In this document: in pieces, positions 24,173 through 32,658 of the stretch | Position numbering within the stretch: the stretch's first letter is position 1 | Layout: each line of letters opens with the position of its first letter | Assembly: GCF_016464365.1 (NCBI RefSeq) | Contig: NZ_JADCUC010000001.1 | Span: forward strand, 558,001 to 622,000 | DNA length: 64,000 nucleotides | Source of the DNA: Sandaracinobacteroides hominis | GTDB taxonomy: Bacteria > Pseudomonadota > Alphaproteobacteria > Sphingomonadales > Sphingomonadaceae | Reading direction: 5' to 3' | Notes under the pieces: model-generated | The model's database searches: none | Told to the model about the DNA's origin: nothing | What the model saw: only the letters and a program-made list of their open reading frames with translations | Position numbers and translations under genes: made by a program

Positions 24173-25237
24173 ATGGATTCGGTCAGTTCCGGAATGCGTG
24201 GGCCGGCAATCTTCCTTGCCCAGTTCATGTCCGACGAAGCGCCGTTCGATACCCTGGCATCCGCAGCGAAGTGGATGGCGGACGCCGGATACAAGGGCGT
24301 GCAGATCCCCACATGGGACAGCCGCTGCTTCGATCTGGCCAAGGCTGCGGACAGCCAGGACTATTGCGACGAGATCCTCGGCACCTGCCGCGAAGCCGGG
24401 GTGGAGGTGAGCGAGCTTTCCACCCACCTGCAGGGGCAGCTGGTCGCCGTGCACCCCGCCTATGACATCGCCTTCGACGGTTTCGCACCCGAGGCCCTGC
24501 GCGGAAAGCCGGCCGAGCGGCAGCAATGGGCGGTCGAGCAGTTGCGACTCGCGGCCCGGGCGAGCCGCCGCATGGGCCTGTCCGCCCATGCCAGCTTTTC
24601 CGGCGCCCTCGTCTGGCCGTTCCTCTACCCCTGGCCGCAGCGTCCCGCCGGGCTGGTCGAGGAAGCATTTGCGGAGCTTGGCCGGCGCTGGAAGCCTGTT
24701 CTGGACGCCTTCGACGAACAGGGCGTCGACGTCTGCTATGAGCTGCATCCCGGCGAGGATCTGCACGACGGCGTGACCTTCGAGCGTTTCCTGGCGGCGA
24801 CCGGCAACCATGCCCGCGCCAATATCCTCTATGATCCCAGCCACTTCGTGCTGCAGCAACTGGATTATCTGCAGTTCATCGACATCTACCACCCGCGCAT
24901 CCGCATGTTCCATGTGAAGGACGCGGAGTTCAATCCGACCGGGCGTTCCGGCGTGTACGGCGGTTTTCAGGATTGGGTGGATCGCCCCGGCCGCTTCCGT
25001 TCGCTGGGGGACGGGCAGGTCGATTTCACCGGCATTTTCTCGCGCCTGACGCAATATGATTATTCCGGCTGGGCCGTGCTGGAGTGGGAGTGCTGCCTGA
25101 AGCACCCCGAGGATGGCGCGCGTGAGGGCGCCCCGTTCATCGCGGCGCATATGATCCGCCGGCCGGAACGCGCCTTTGACGACTTCGCGGGCGGCAGCGA
25201 CCCTGCGGTGAACCGCAAGCTGCTGGGGCTTTCCTGA
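24173..25237 (+). CDS. Sugar phosphate isomerase/epimerase-type TIM-barrel protein
   Basis: Cytoplasmic 354-residue xylose-isomerase-like TIM barrel. Metal-binding positions appear as ELHPGED, YDPSHFVLQ, MFHVKDAEF and LEWEC near the barrel ends. No signal peptide is present, unlike the two related proteins later in the operon. AAGGGAGG lies about 11 bases before ATG 24173. It starts the sugar operon and is divergent from the Gfo/Idh dehydrogenase, a pairing common in inositol and keto-sugar pathways. The exact reaction is unknown. Confidence 0.87.
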   Translation: MDSVSSGMRGPAIFLAQFMSDEAPFDTLASAAKWMADAGYKGVQIPTWDSRCFDLAKAADSQDYCDEILGTCREAGVEVSELSTHLQGQLVAVHPAYDIAFDGFAPEALRGKPAERQQWAVEQLRLAARASRRMGLSAHASFSGALVWPFLYPWPQRPAGLVEEAFAELGRRWKPVLDAFDEQGVDVCYELHPGEDLHDGVTFERFLAATGNHARANILYDPSHFVLQQLDYLQFIDIYHPRIRMFHVKDAEFNPTGRSGVYGGFQDWVDRPGRFRSLGDGQVDFTGIFSRLTQYDYSGWAVLEWECCLKHPEDGAREGAPFIAAHMIRRPERAFDDFAGGSDPAVNRKLLGLS

Positions 25238-25271
25238 CCGACGACAATAACAGGCATTGGGGAGATGCAAG

Positions 25272-26570
25272 TTGAGTGAAGCGCACGCTGTTATCGCCAA
25301 CCGAAGCCGACTGTTCTGGCTGGGCGTGCTCGCCCTGTTCACGGCCGCCTCCAGCGCCGCAATCCGCGCGGCGATCGCCGGCGACCTGAAGGCGGAGTGG
25401 ATCGACCCCGTCGCCCCGGTCCATGCCGGCGAACTGATCGGCACGGCACTCGGCTCGGCGTTCCTTGGCTTTGCGCTCACCGTCTTCATCGTCAGCGCCA
25501 TGCTGGACAAGATCGGCATGCAGCGCGTGCTGTTCGGATGCGGGCTCTGCTTCATAATCGGCACCGGTCTCATCGTCGGCGCCGGCTCCCTCGCGGAAGG
25601 TATGCGCATCTATCATGTCGTGCTGGCGGGAATGACGCTCAGCGGTATCGGCTGGGGGCTGGCGGAGGCGGCGATCAACCCGCTGACCGCCCGCCTCTAT
25701 CCAGAGGACACGACGCACCGGCTGAACGTTCTGCACGCCTGGTATCCCGGCGGGATGATCGTCGGCGGGCTTGCGGGTTTCCTGCTGTCGTCGGTGCTGC
25801 CCTGGCAGGGCATCCTGGCGCTGGTGTTCGTGCCGGCCGTTCTGGTCGTGGCGCTCGCCCTCACCACCAGATTCCCGACGCCCGCGAGCACCAACTCCGA
25901 CACCAGTTTCGGCGAGATGATGGCAGAAATCGTCCGCCGCCCCAGCTTTCTGATCTGGTTCGCGGCCATGTTCCTGACGGCGGCGTCCGAGCTGGCGCCC
26001 GGGCAATGGATCGACGTGGCGCTGTCCAATCGTGTCGGTATGCGCGGTATCCTGCTGCTGGTTTATGTCAGCGCGCTGATGTTCGTGTTCCGGCATTTCG
26101 TCGGCAAGATTGCCAACCGCATTTCCAACCCCGGATTGCTTTGGGTTTCCAGCTTGCTGGCGGCGATCGGCCTGTTCCTGCTGTCGCAGGCGCAATCGCC
26201 GGCGTCGGCCATCCTTGCCTCCACCGTCTGGGGGCTGGGCGTGTGTGCGATGTGGCCGACGATGCTGGCGTCCGTTGCAGAGCGCTACCCGCGCGGCGGG
26301 GCGTGGGCGCTGGGGCTGATCGGCTCGGCAGGTGCGCTGTCCAGCTATTTCGTGCTGCCGCAGCTGGGCCGGATGTTCGACGAATATAAGGTACAGTTCG
26401 CTGGTGGGCCTGAGGCGTTCAAGGCGCTTGCCGGTGAGGCGCTGCGCGAAGTGGAAGATGCCGCAGCCTCCGCTTCTTTCCAGCGGCTTGCGCTGGTGCC
26501 GATCGTGCTTCTCTTCATCTTTGGCGCCGTCTGGCTGATGGACCGCCGCAAGGTGGCGAAGCCGGCATGA
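25272..26570 (+). CDS. MFS sugar transporter (FHS/FucP-like)
   Basis: Inner-membrane permease of about 432 residues with roughly 12 hydrophobic helices. The segment AAINPLTARLYPEDTTHRLNVLH followed by AWYPGGMIVGGL resembles the NP...RLN region of fucose/glucose-galactose type symporters. It probably brings the sugar or 3-keto-sugar product into the cell. TTG 25272 is preferred because GGGGAG lies seven bases upstream; a TTG at 25257 has none. Its stop overlaps the next start (ATGA). Confidence 0.88.
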   Translation: MSEAHAVIANRSRLFWLGVLALFTAASSAAIRAAIAGDLKAEWIDPVAPVHAGELIGTALGSAFLGFALTVFIVSAMLDKIGMQRVLFGCGLCFIIGTGLIVGAGSLAEGMRIYHVVLAGMTLSGIGWGLAEAAINPLTARLYPEDTTHRLNVLHAWYPGGMIVGGLAGFLLSSVLPWQGILALVFVPAVLVVALALTTRFPTPASTNSDTSFGEMMAEIVRRPSFLIWFAAMFLTAASELAPGQWIDVALSNRVGMRGILLLVYVSALMFVFRHFVGKIANRISNPGLLWVSSLLAAIGLFLLSQAQSPASAILASTVWGLGVCAMWPTMLASVAERYPRGGAWALGLIGSAGALSSYFVLPQLGRMFDEYKVQFAGGPEAFKALAGEALREVEDAAASASFQRLALVPIVLLFIFGAVWLMDRRKVAKPA

Positions 26571-27466
26571 GCATCGCCCGTCGCACGGTGCTGGCGGCTG
26601 GGGCCGCCGTCGCGCTTGCCCCATCAGTGCGCGCGGCCTCCAATGCCGCGCGCTTCTCGATGCACTTCGCCCCGCATGAAGGCAGTTTTGCCAGCCGCGG
26701 CGGGCTGCTGGAGCAGATCGCCTTTGCCGCCGATCAGGGCTTCACCGCCTGGGAAGACAATGACGCCCGCAAGCGCCCGGTCGCCGAACAGGAGGCAATG
26801 GCAAAGGCGCTGTCCGCGCGGGGAATGACGATGGGCGTGTTCGTCGCCAACCCGCCGCAATGGGCCGCCTCGCGCCCGGTGCTGGGCGGCAACGACGAGT
26901 CGGAGCGGGAGGGCTTCCTCGCCGACGTCCGCGCCTCGGTGGAGGTAGCGAAGCGGCTTGACGCCAAGTGGATGACGGTGGTGCCGGGTTTCCTGGACAA
27001 GCGCCTGCCGCTGGATATCCAGACCGGGCGCGTCATCGATGCCATGCGCCGCGCTGGCGACATCCTGGAGCCGCACGGGCTGGTGCTGGTGATGGAGCCG
27101 CTGAACACCCGCACCGATCATCCGGGCATGTTCATGCAGACCGTGGCGCAGGGCTATGCCGTGGCGAAGGGCGCGAACAGCCCCTCGGTCAAGGTGCTCG
27201 CGGATTTGTATCATGAGCAGATCCAGTCGGGGAACCTGATCCCCACCATGGGCGCCTGCTGGGACGAGATCGCCTATATCCAGGTGGGTGACAATCCGGG
27301 GCGCAAGGAACCGGGCACCGGCGAGGTTTCGTATACGAATGTGGTCCGGTGGCTGCGCGGGCAGAAATATGCTGGAGTGATCGGCATGGAGCACGGCAAT
27401 TCCTTGGCCGGGCGCGTGGGAGAAGAGCGGCTGATAGCCGCCTATCGGGAGATTGACCGGCCATGA
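26567..27466 (+). CDS. Hydroxypyruvate-isomerase-like TIM-barrel enzyme, Tat-exported
   Basis: A 299-residue protein. The N-terminus SIARRTVLAAGAAVALAPSV is a twin-arginine signal ending VRA-AS. The mature part is a Hyi-like TIM barrel with VMEPLNTR, LADLYHEQI, IQVGDNPGR and GMEHGNS at metal-binding positions. Hydroxypyruvate isomerases are cytoplasmic; export here points to a different substrate in the periplasm, such as a 3-keto-sugar. Coupled by ATGA overlaps on both sides. Confidence 0.85.
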   Translation: MSIARRTVLAAGAAVALAPSVRAASNAARFSMHFAPHEGSFASRGGLLEQIAFAADQGFTAWEDNDARKRPVAEQEAMAKALSARGMTMGVFVANPPQWAASRPVLGGNDESEREGFLADVRASVEVAKRLDAKWMTVVPGFLDKRLPLDIQTGRVIDAMRRAGDILEPHGLVLVMEPLNTRTDHPGMFMQTVAQGYAVAKGANSPSVKVLADLYHEQIQSGNLIPTMGACWDEIAYIQVGDNPGRKEPGTGEVSYTNVVRWLRGQKYAGVIGMEHGNSLAGRVGEERLIAAYREIDRP

Positions 27467-28254
27467 GAATGTGCACATTCGTGGCGGCGCTGGCGCTTGC
27501 CGGCGCTGCGTCTGCGCAGGAAAAACCGGGCTTCCGCGATACGCCGATGCTGCCGGACGGAACATGGCGCGTGCATGATCCGGATCGGCCTTATCCTGCA
27601 GTTGTAACGCCCGGCGCGAAGCCCGGCGACGCGCCATCCGATGCCACCGTGCTGTTCGACGGCACGTCGCTGGATGCCTGGACCTCCGCCCAGCCGTGGA
27701 AGCTGCAGGGCGGCGTTCTCACCGTGCCGCCGCGCGCGGTGAAGGGCGTCGGCAACGACCTCGTCTCCCGCCAGTCGTTCGGGGACGTGCAGCTGCACCT
27801 GGAATTCCGCACCCCCTCCCCTGTCCAGCACAGCTCGCAGGATCGCGGCAATAGCGGCATCTGGTTCATGCAACGCTATGAGGTGCAGATCCTCGATGGC
27901 TATCAGAACCCTACGTACGCCGATGGCACGGTGGGCGCTGTCTATGGCTGGAAGCCGCCGCTGGTGAATGCGGCGCGTCCGCCGGGCGAGTGGCAGAGCT
28001 ATGACATTGTCTTCGAACGCCCGCGCTTTGCCGCCGACGGCAAGCTGGAAAGCCCGGCCTATGTCACCGTCTTCCTGAACGGCGTGCTGGTGCAGAACCG
28101 GCAGGCGATGCTGGGAACCACCATCTGGCGCAAGGTCGCCACCTATCAGCCGCACGGCGATGCAGCGCCGATCCAGCTGCAGGACCATGATTCGCCTGTT
28201 TCCTTCCGCAACATCTGGGTGCGGCCGCTGGCCGGCGCCCCTTCGGAGAAGTGA
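27463..28254 (+). CDS. DUF1080 (3-keto-disaccharide hydrolase-like) protein, exported
   Basis: A 263-residue concanavalin-like protein. A Sec signal peptide (MCTFVAALALAGAASAQ) leads to the DUF1080 domain: ATVLFDGTSLDAWTS, GDVQLHLEFRTP, GNSGIWFMQRYEVQILDGYQ, ISFRN-like VSFRNIWVRPL. DUF1080 members have been shown to act on 3-keto-glycosides. Together with the oxidoreductase downstream this suggests hydrolysis of an oxidised glycoside in the periplasm. It overlaps the preceding gene and is two bases from the next. Confidence 0.88.
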   Translation: MRMCTFVAALALAGAASAQEKPGFRDTPMLPDGTWRVHDPDRPYPAVVTPGAKPGDAPSDATVLFDGTSLDAWTSAQPWKLQGGVLTVPPRAVKGVGNDLVSRQSFGDVQLHLEFRTPSPVQHSSQDRGNSGIWFMQRYEVQILDGYQNPTYADGTVGAVYGWKPPLVNAARPPGEWQSYDIVFERPRFAADGKLESPAYVTVFLNGVLVQNRQAMLGTTIWRKVATYQPHGDAAPIQLQDHDSPVSFRNIWVRPLAGAPSEK

Positions 28255-28256
28255 CC

Positions 28257-28823
28257 ATGATCGACCGTAGAGACGCGCTGGCAGGGATGGCCGCCATGTT
28301 TGGTGCAGCCATCTTCCCGCCCATCGCCCGGGCTGGCGGCTTTGTGCCCGCCGTGCTTCCGCAGATCAGCACGGGCGCACCGAGCGCGCCGGTGTTCACC
28401 GCCTCGCAGCGGGCATTGATGACACAGCTGTCCGAACGGGTGATGCCGACGACCGACACGCCCGGCGCGATTGCCGCCGAAGTGCCCGCCTATATCGAGA
28501 AGCTGCTGGCAGACTGGTCGTTTCCGGAGGAGCGCAAGCCGATCATCGCCGGCCTGGACGCCATGGATGCCGCCAGCCGCGCCCAGTTCGGCAAGCCTGG
28601 CACCGAGGCCTCGGCTGAGCAGCTCGACGCGCTGCTGACGCAGGCGATGAACGACAAGCTGCCCGGGGGTAGCGGCTTTTTCGAGCCGTTCCGGCAGATG
28701 GTGCTGACCGGCTATTTCACTTCGGAAATCGGCATCACGCAGGAGCGCGAATATCTGCCGGTGCCCGGCGGATATAACGGCGCCTATCCCGTCTCCGAAA
28801 TCACGAAGGTGTTTTCCTCATGA
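28257..28823 (+). CDS. Gluconate 2-dehydrogenase subunit 3-family protein, Tat signal
   Basis: Small subunit of a GMC-type periplasmic dehydrogenase, 188 residues. The N-terminus IDRRDALAGMAAMFGAAIF is a twin-arginine signal. The mature domain has LMTQLSERVMPTTDTPGA, FFEPFRQMVLTGYFTSEIG and a conserved C-terminal PGGYNG. In known sugar dehydrogenases this subunit carries the Tat signal and ferries the signal-less catalytic subunit across the membrane. ATG 28257 follows GGAG; the stop overlaps the next gene. Confidence 0.88.
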   Translation: MIDRRDALAGMAAMFGAAIFPPIARAGGFVPAVLPQISTGAPSAPVFTASQRALMTQLSERVMPTTDTPGAIAAEVPAYIEKLLADWSFPEERKPIIAGLDAMDAASRAQFGKPGTEASAEQLDALLTQAMNDKLPGGSGFFEPFRQMVLTGYFTSEIGITQEREYLPVPGGYNGAYPVSEITKVFSS

Positions 28824-29671
28824 TCGCTTCCCGCCCCGTCGTCTCAAGACGCGAAACGCTCGCCGCGCTTGCCGCCGGTTCCGCCGCATTGGCTGCCCCC
28901 GCGTGGGCAAAAGGGGGGAAGAAGGTGGGTCTGCAGCTCTATACCCTGCGCAATCTGTTCGAGCCCGATCCCGTCGGCACGCTGAAGCAGGTGGCCGCGA
29001 TCGGCTATAGGGAAGTCGAGTTCGGCGGCGGCGGATACGACAAGATGGATGCGGCCATGCTGCGCAAGGCGATGGAAAGCGTCGGGCTTGTCTCGCCTTC
29101 CATCCATGTCGGCTATGATGCGCTGCTCACCAGTCTGGATGCCGAAGCAGACCGCGCGAAAACGCTGGGCGCCGGTACGATCGTGCTCCCCTATATGACG
29201 AAGGAGCATTTCACGGCCGAGGCCTGGACAACCGCGGTTGCCAACATGAACCGCTTCGGCGAGCAGCTGAAGAAGAAGGGGCTGGGCTTCGCCTATCACA
29301 ACCATCATTTCGAGTTCCTGGAGAAGCCGCAGGGCATCAGCCTGTTCGACCGATTCATGAAGGATCGCGATCCGGCAGTCGTGCACTACGAGCTGGACCT
29401 GTTTTGGGCGGTGAAGGCCGGCGAGGATCCAAAGGCGCTGATCAAGCGGCTGGCCGGCACAGTTTTCGCCTATCATGTGAAGGACATGAAGGCAGATGGC
29501 TCGATGACAAGCGTCGGCGCTGGCACCATCAATTTCGCCGACATCTTCACGCTGAATGCGCTGGCGGGCGTCGAGCATTTCTATGTCGAGAACGACCTGG
29601 CCCCCGCGCCCTACCTGCCCGACATCACCGCCAGCTTCGCCGCCACCTCCAAGCTCCTTTCGAAGGCCTGA
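28820..29671 (+). CDS. Sugar phosphate isomerase/epimerase-like TIM barrel, Tat-exported
   Basis: A 283-residue protein with a twin-arginine signal (VSRRETLAALAAGSAALAA, cleavage near AWA-KG). The mature part is a xylose-isomerase-like barrel with GLQLYTLRN, EVEFGGGGYDKM, YHNHHFEFLE, YELDLFWAVKAG and VFAYHVKDMKADG. Similar proteins accompany glycoside 3-dehydrogenases, where TIM-barrel members act as 3-keto-glycoside lyases or 3-keto-sugar isomerases. Second exported barrel of the operon, five bases before the GMC gene. Confidence 0.85.
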   Translation: MIASRPVVSRRETLAALAAGSAALAAPAWAKGGKKVGLQLYTLRNLFEPDPVGTLKQVAAIGYREVEFGGGGYDKMDAAMLRKAMESVGLVSPSIHVGYDALLTSLDAEADRAKTLGAGTIVLPYMTKEHFTAEAWTTAVANMNRFGEQLKKKGLGFAYHNHHFEFLEKPQGISLFDRFMKDRDPAVVHYELDLFWAVKAGEDPKALIKRLAGTVFAYHVKDMKADGSMTSVGAGTINFADIFTLNALAGVEHFYVENDLAPAPYLPDITASFAATSKLLSKA

Positions 29672-29675
29672 CGAC

Positions 29676-31358
29676 ATGACCGCAACAGATCGCTTCGACG
29701 CCATCGTCATCGGCTCCGGGATCACCGGCGGCTGGGCCGCCAAGGAGCTTACCGAAAAGGGGCTCAAGGTGCTGATGCTCGACCGCGGACCGATGGTGGA
29801 GCACGGCGTCGACTATACCTATGACGGCAAGCCGGCGTTCGAGATCCCGGCGCGCAACACCATGCCGCCGCCGCTGGTGGAGAGCGACTATTTCATCGCG
29901 AAGAACGGCTATCCGAAGCCCGCCAACCTCGCCTTCTATAACAATGACCGGCTGAACCCCTATGCCTATGAGGACGGCGACAAATTCTACTGGATCCGCC
30001 CCGGTGCGTTCGGCGGCAAATCGCTGATCTGGGGCCGCTGGAGCTTCCGCTGGAGCGAGACGGATTTCGAGGCGAACAAGCGCGAAGGCGTCGCCATCGA
30101 TTGGCCGATCCGCACTGCCGACATCGCCCCCTGGTACAGCTATGTGGAAAAGTTCGTCGGCGTCTCCGGTTCGCACGAAAACCTGCCCTATCTGCCCGAC
30201 AGTGAGTTTCAGCCGCCGATCCCGATGAACGTCGCGGAAAAATGGCTGAAAGGCCGGGTGGAAAGCGAATTCCCGGGCCGCAAGCTGATCAGCGCCCGCG
30301 TCGTCAACATGACCGAGGACAAGCCCGAACAGGGCCGCAGCAAGTGCCAGTTCCGCAACCAGTGCGACCGCGGCTGCTCGTTCGGGGCCTATTTCTCCAC
30401 CCAATCCTCCACCCTGCCCGCCGCCATGGCGACGGGTCGGCTGACGGTGAAAGCCGACACCATCGTGACCGGGCTGGATTATGATCCGGTGAAGAAACGC
30501 GTGACCGGCGTTCGTGTGGTCAACACCAGGACCGGCGCCGCCGAAACGCTGACTGCCAGGATCGTCTTTCTTTGCGCCTCTGCAATGGCATCCGTGCAGC
30601 TGCTGATGAACAGCCGCACCGCCGACGGCGCCAACAGCCATTTCAACAGCAGCGGCACGCTGGGCCGCTATGTGATGGACCATATCTTCCGCGTTGGCAT
30701 CTCGGGCGAAATCCCGGGCATGACGGAATTCATCGAGTTCGGCCGCAGGCCTGCCGCCGTCTATATCCCCCGCTTCCGCAACCTGAACGGTAACGAGAGC
30801 CTCGGTTTCAGCCGGGGCTATGGCTATCAGGGCGGGGCCTCGCGCAGCCCGGCGCATCCCCAGGGCTTCGGCGCCTCGATGAAGCACGGCATGCGCAGCT
30901 ATGGGCCGTGGTACTATGGGATGGGCGCCTTCGGGGAGTGCCTGCCCTATGAGGACAACCATGTATCGCTGCACCCCGACAAGCGCGACCGCTTTGGGCT
31001 TCCGCAGATCAAGTTCAACGTTCGTTTCCGCGACAATGAAATCAAGATGATGGACGACGCGCTGGCGCAGGGCGAACTGATGCTGAAGCAGGCGGGCCTG
31101 AAGAATATCCGCAGCAGCCGCAGCGAGCATGTGCCCGGAGACGCCATTCACGAAATGGGCGGCGCGCGCATGGGCAACGATCCGCGCGAATCCGTGTTGA
31201 ACAAGTGGAGCCAGGCGCACGACGCCTCCAACCTGTTCGTCAGCGACGGGGCGCAGATGGTATCCATCTCGTGCGTGAACCCGTCGCTTACCTTCATGGC
31301 GCTGACGGCGCGCGCGGCCGATCACGCCGTCAAGCAGCTGAAGTCAGGCGCTATCTAG
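29676..31358 (+). CDS. GMC-family FAD-dependent sugar dehydrogenase, catalytic subunit
   Basis: A 560-residue flavoprotein. FAD-binding motif VIGSGITGGW is at residues 11-20, a second GMC block is GAFGGKSLIWGRWS, and the catalytic His region is DAIHEMGGARMGND with the following CVNPSLTFMAL. Residues Cys224, Cys230 and Cys234 give C-x5-C-x3-C, the spacing of the [3Fe-4S] ligands in bacterial FAD glucose dehydrogenase. No signal peptide; it should be co-exported with the upstream Tat subunit. No cytochrome c subunit gene follows. The likely reaction is C3 oxidation of sugars or glycosides. Its TAG overlaps the next gene's stop. Confidence 0.92.
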   Translation: MTATDRFDAIVIGSGITGGWAAKELTEKGLKVLMLDRGPMVEHGVDYTYDGKPAFEIPARNTMPPPLVESDYFIAKNGYPKPANLAFYNNDRLNPYAYEDGDKFYWIRPGAFGGKSLIWGRWSFRWSETDFEANKREGVAIDWPIRTADIAPWYSYVEKFVGVSGSHENLPYLPDSEFQPPIPMNVAEKWLKGRVESEFPGRKLISARVVNMTEDKPEQGRSKCQFRNQCDRGCSFGAYFSTQSSTLPAAMATGRLTVKADTIVTGLDYDPVKKRVTGVRVVNTRTGAAETLTARIVFLCASAMASVQLLMNSRTADGANSHFNSSGTLGRYVMDHIFRVGISGEIPGMTEFIEFGRRPAAVYIPRFRNLNGNESLGFSRGYGYQGGASRSPAHPQGFGASMKHGMRSYGPWYYGMGAFGECLPYEDNHVSLHPDKRDRFGLPQIKFNVRFRDNEIKMMDDALAQGELMLKQAGLKNIRSSRSEHVPGDAIHEMGGARMGNDPRESVLNKWSQAHDASNLFVSDGAQMVSISCVNPSLTFMALTARAADHAVKQLKSGAI

Positions 31359-32401
31359 GGCTTTTCCGCACTGTCCCCTCCGAGCAGGTCTGCGACCCAG
31401 CTGGCGGAGGGGACGACGCGGCAGATCGCCAGGATGACGATCGACATCTGGACGCCGATGAAGGCGCCCGGAATCCCCCAGATGATGGCCCAGAAGAACA
31501 CCGAGAACAGCACCAGCACGGCCGACATGGAAAGCGCCGATCCGGCCATGCGCGGCTCTATATAGCTGCCCAGAATGAAGTTGATGGCGGTCGTGCCCCC
31601 CACCACCACGAATATCATCCACGGCGTACCGAATTGCGCGGCCGCGAACAGGCCCAGGAAAATGCTGACGATCAGCGGACCGATGAAGGGGATGAAGTTC
31701 AGCGTTCCCACCAGGATCGCCCAGGCCAGCGGCTCATCCAGTCCGATCAGGCGGAAGAAAAGATAACAGATGATGGCGTCGATGATGCTGACCACCAGCC
31801 GCACCTTCATGTAAAGGCCGAACTTCCGCGCGACATCTGTGGCGACGTCGCTGATGCGCAGCCACGGCCGCTCGGCCTCGATACGGGCGAGGCGCTTGCC
31901 GGCGCCCTCCAGCTCCGTGAGGCCCAGCACGACAAAAACGAAGATCAACAGTACGAAGCCGCTGATAAGCCGCATCTGCCCGGCCAACGCCGCGGCAGGC
32001 CCGATAATCCAGCGCGGGTCGAAGTTGCTGGGCAGCAGCATGTCGATCGGCCAGCCGCGCTGCGCCATCGCCGCATCGAACTCGACATACAGCGTCTCGA
32101 ACCGCCCCAGGTTTGCAAGCACCCACATTGTCACCTGCCCGGCGCCCCAGAAGACGATGGAAAAGAAGACAAGGACAATGGTGATCGTGACCAGCACCGT
32201 GACGACGAGGGCGAGCCCCTTGCCGATCAGCGGCTGCAGCCGGCGCATCAGCGGCGCCGCGAGCGCGATGATGAAGAAGGCGAAGGCCAGGGGTTCAAAC
32301 ACCGCACCTCCGAAATAGAGGGCAGCGACTGCTCCAAGCGCGCCCAGCACGATCAACGCCAGCTGCGGCCCGTTCCGAACTGCCGCCTTGTCTTCCCTCA
32401 T
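31355..32401 (-). CDS. AI-2E family transporter (PerM-like permease)
   Basis: Multi-helix inner-membrane protein of about 348 residues. The typical features are paired N-terminal helices (LALIVLGALGAVAALYFGG; FEPLAFAFFIIALAAPLM), a long amphipathic middle, and C-terminal WAILVGTLNFIPFIGPLI and the GSYIEPRMAGSAL motif. The family includes sodium/proton antiporters and disputed AI-2 exporters, so the substrate is open. ATG 32401 follows AGGGGGCAGGG; a GTG at 32425 is also open. Confidence 0.88.
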   Translation of the reverse strand: MREDKAAVRNGPQLALIVLGALGAVAALYFGGAVFEPLAFAFFIIALAAPLMRRLQPLIGKGLALVVTVLVTITIVLVFFSIVFWGAGQVTMWVLANLGRFETLYVEFDAAMAQRGWPIDMLLPSNFDPRWIIGPAAALAGQMRLISGFVLLIFVFVVLGLTELEGAGKRLARIEAERPWLRISDVATDVARKFGLYMKVRLVVSIIDAIICYLFFRLIGLDEPLAWAILVGTLNFIPFIGPLIVSIFLGLFAAAQFGTPWMIFVVVGGTTAINFILGSYIEPRMAGSALSMSAVLVLFSVFFWAIIWGIPGAFIGVQMSIVILAICRVVPSASWVADLLGGDSAEKP

Positions 32402-32474
32402 GCCCTGCCCCCTGCGCAAACTCACTGTCGCGCAGCTTAGACACGCTTTGATTGCGGATTTCCAGAGAGGGTCA

Positions 32475-32549
<75 letters not shown>

Positions 32550-32658
32550 AACTACATGACCTCTGCCGGGGTGCGGCGATGCGCTTCCCGGCGGGAGGCC
32601 GGGCGCTTGCATTAGCTCGAAGGCGAAGTCAAGCGCCGGCTGGCGATGAAGCTGCACA

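Noticed and set aside
22793-25609. A 938-codon open frame on the minus strand
   Set aside because: Only the last 383 codons (from ATG 23944) match a protein family. The rest lies antisense to the isomerase gene and is open because of high GC at third positions.
31205-32440. A 411-codon plus-strand frame opposite the AI-2E-family gene
   Set aside because: Its product is Asp/Gln/His/Arg-rich with no fold-like pattern and is the antisense shadow of a membrane protein gene.
32602-32637. GGCGCTTG/CAAGCGCC inverted repeat after the histidine kinase gene
   Set aside because: The arms are only 8 bp with a 20-base loop and no T run, so a terminator call is not well supported.
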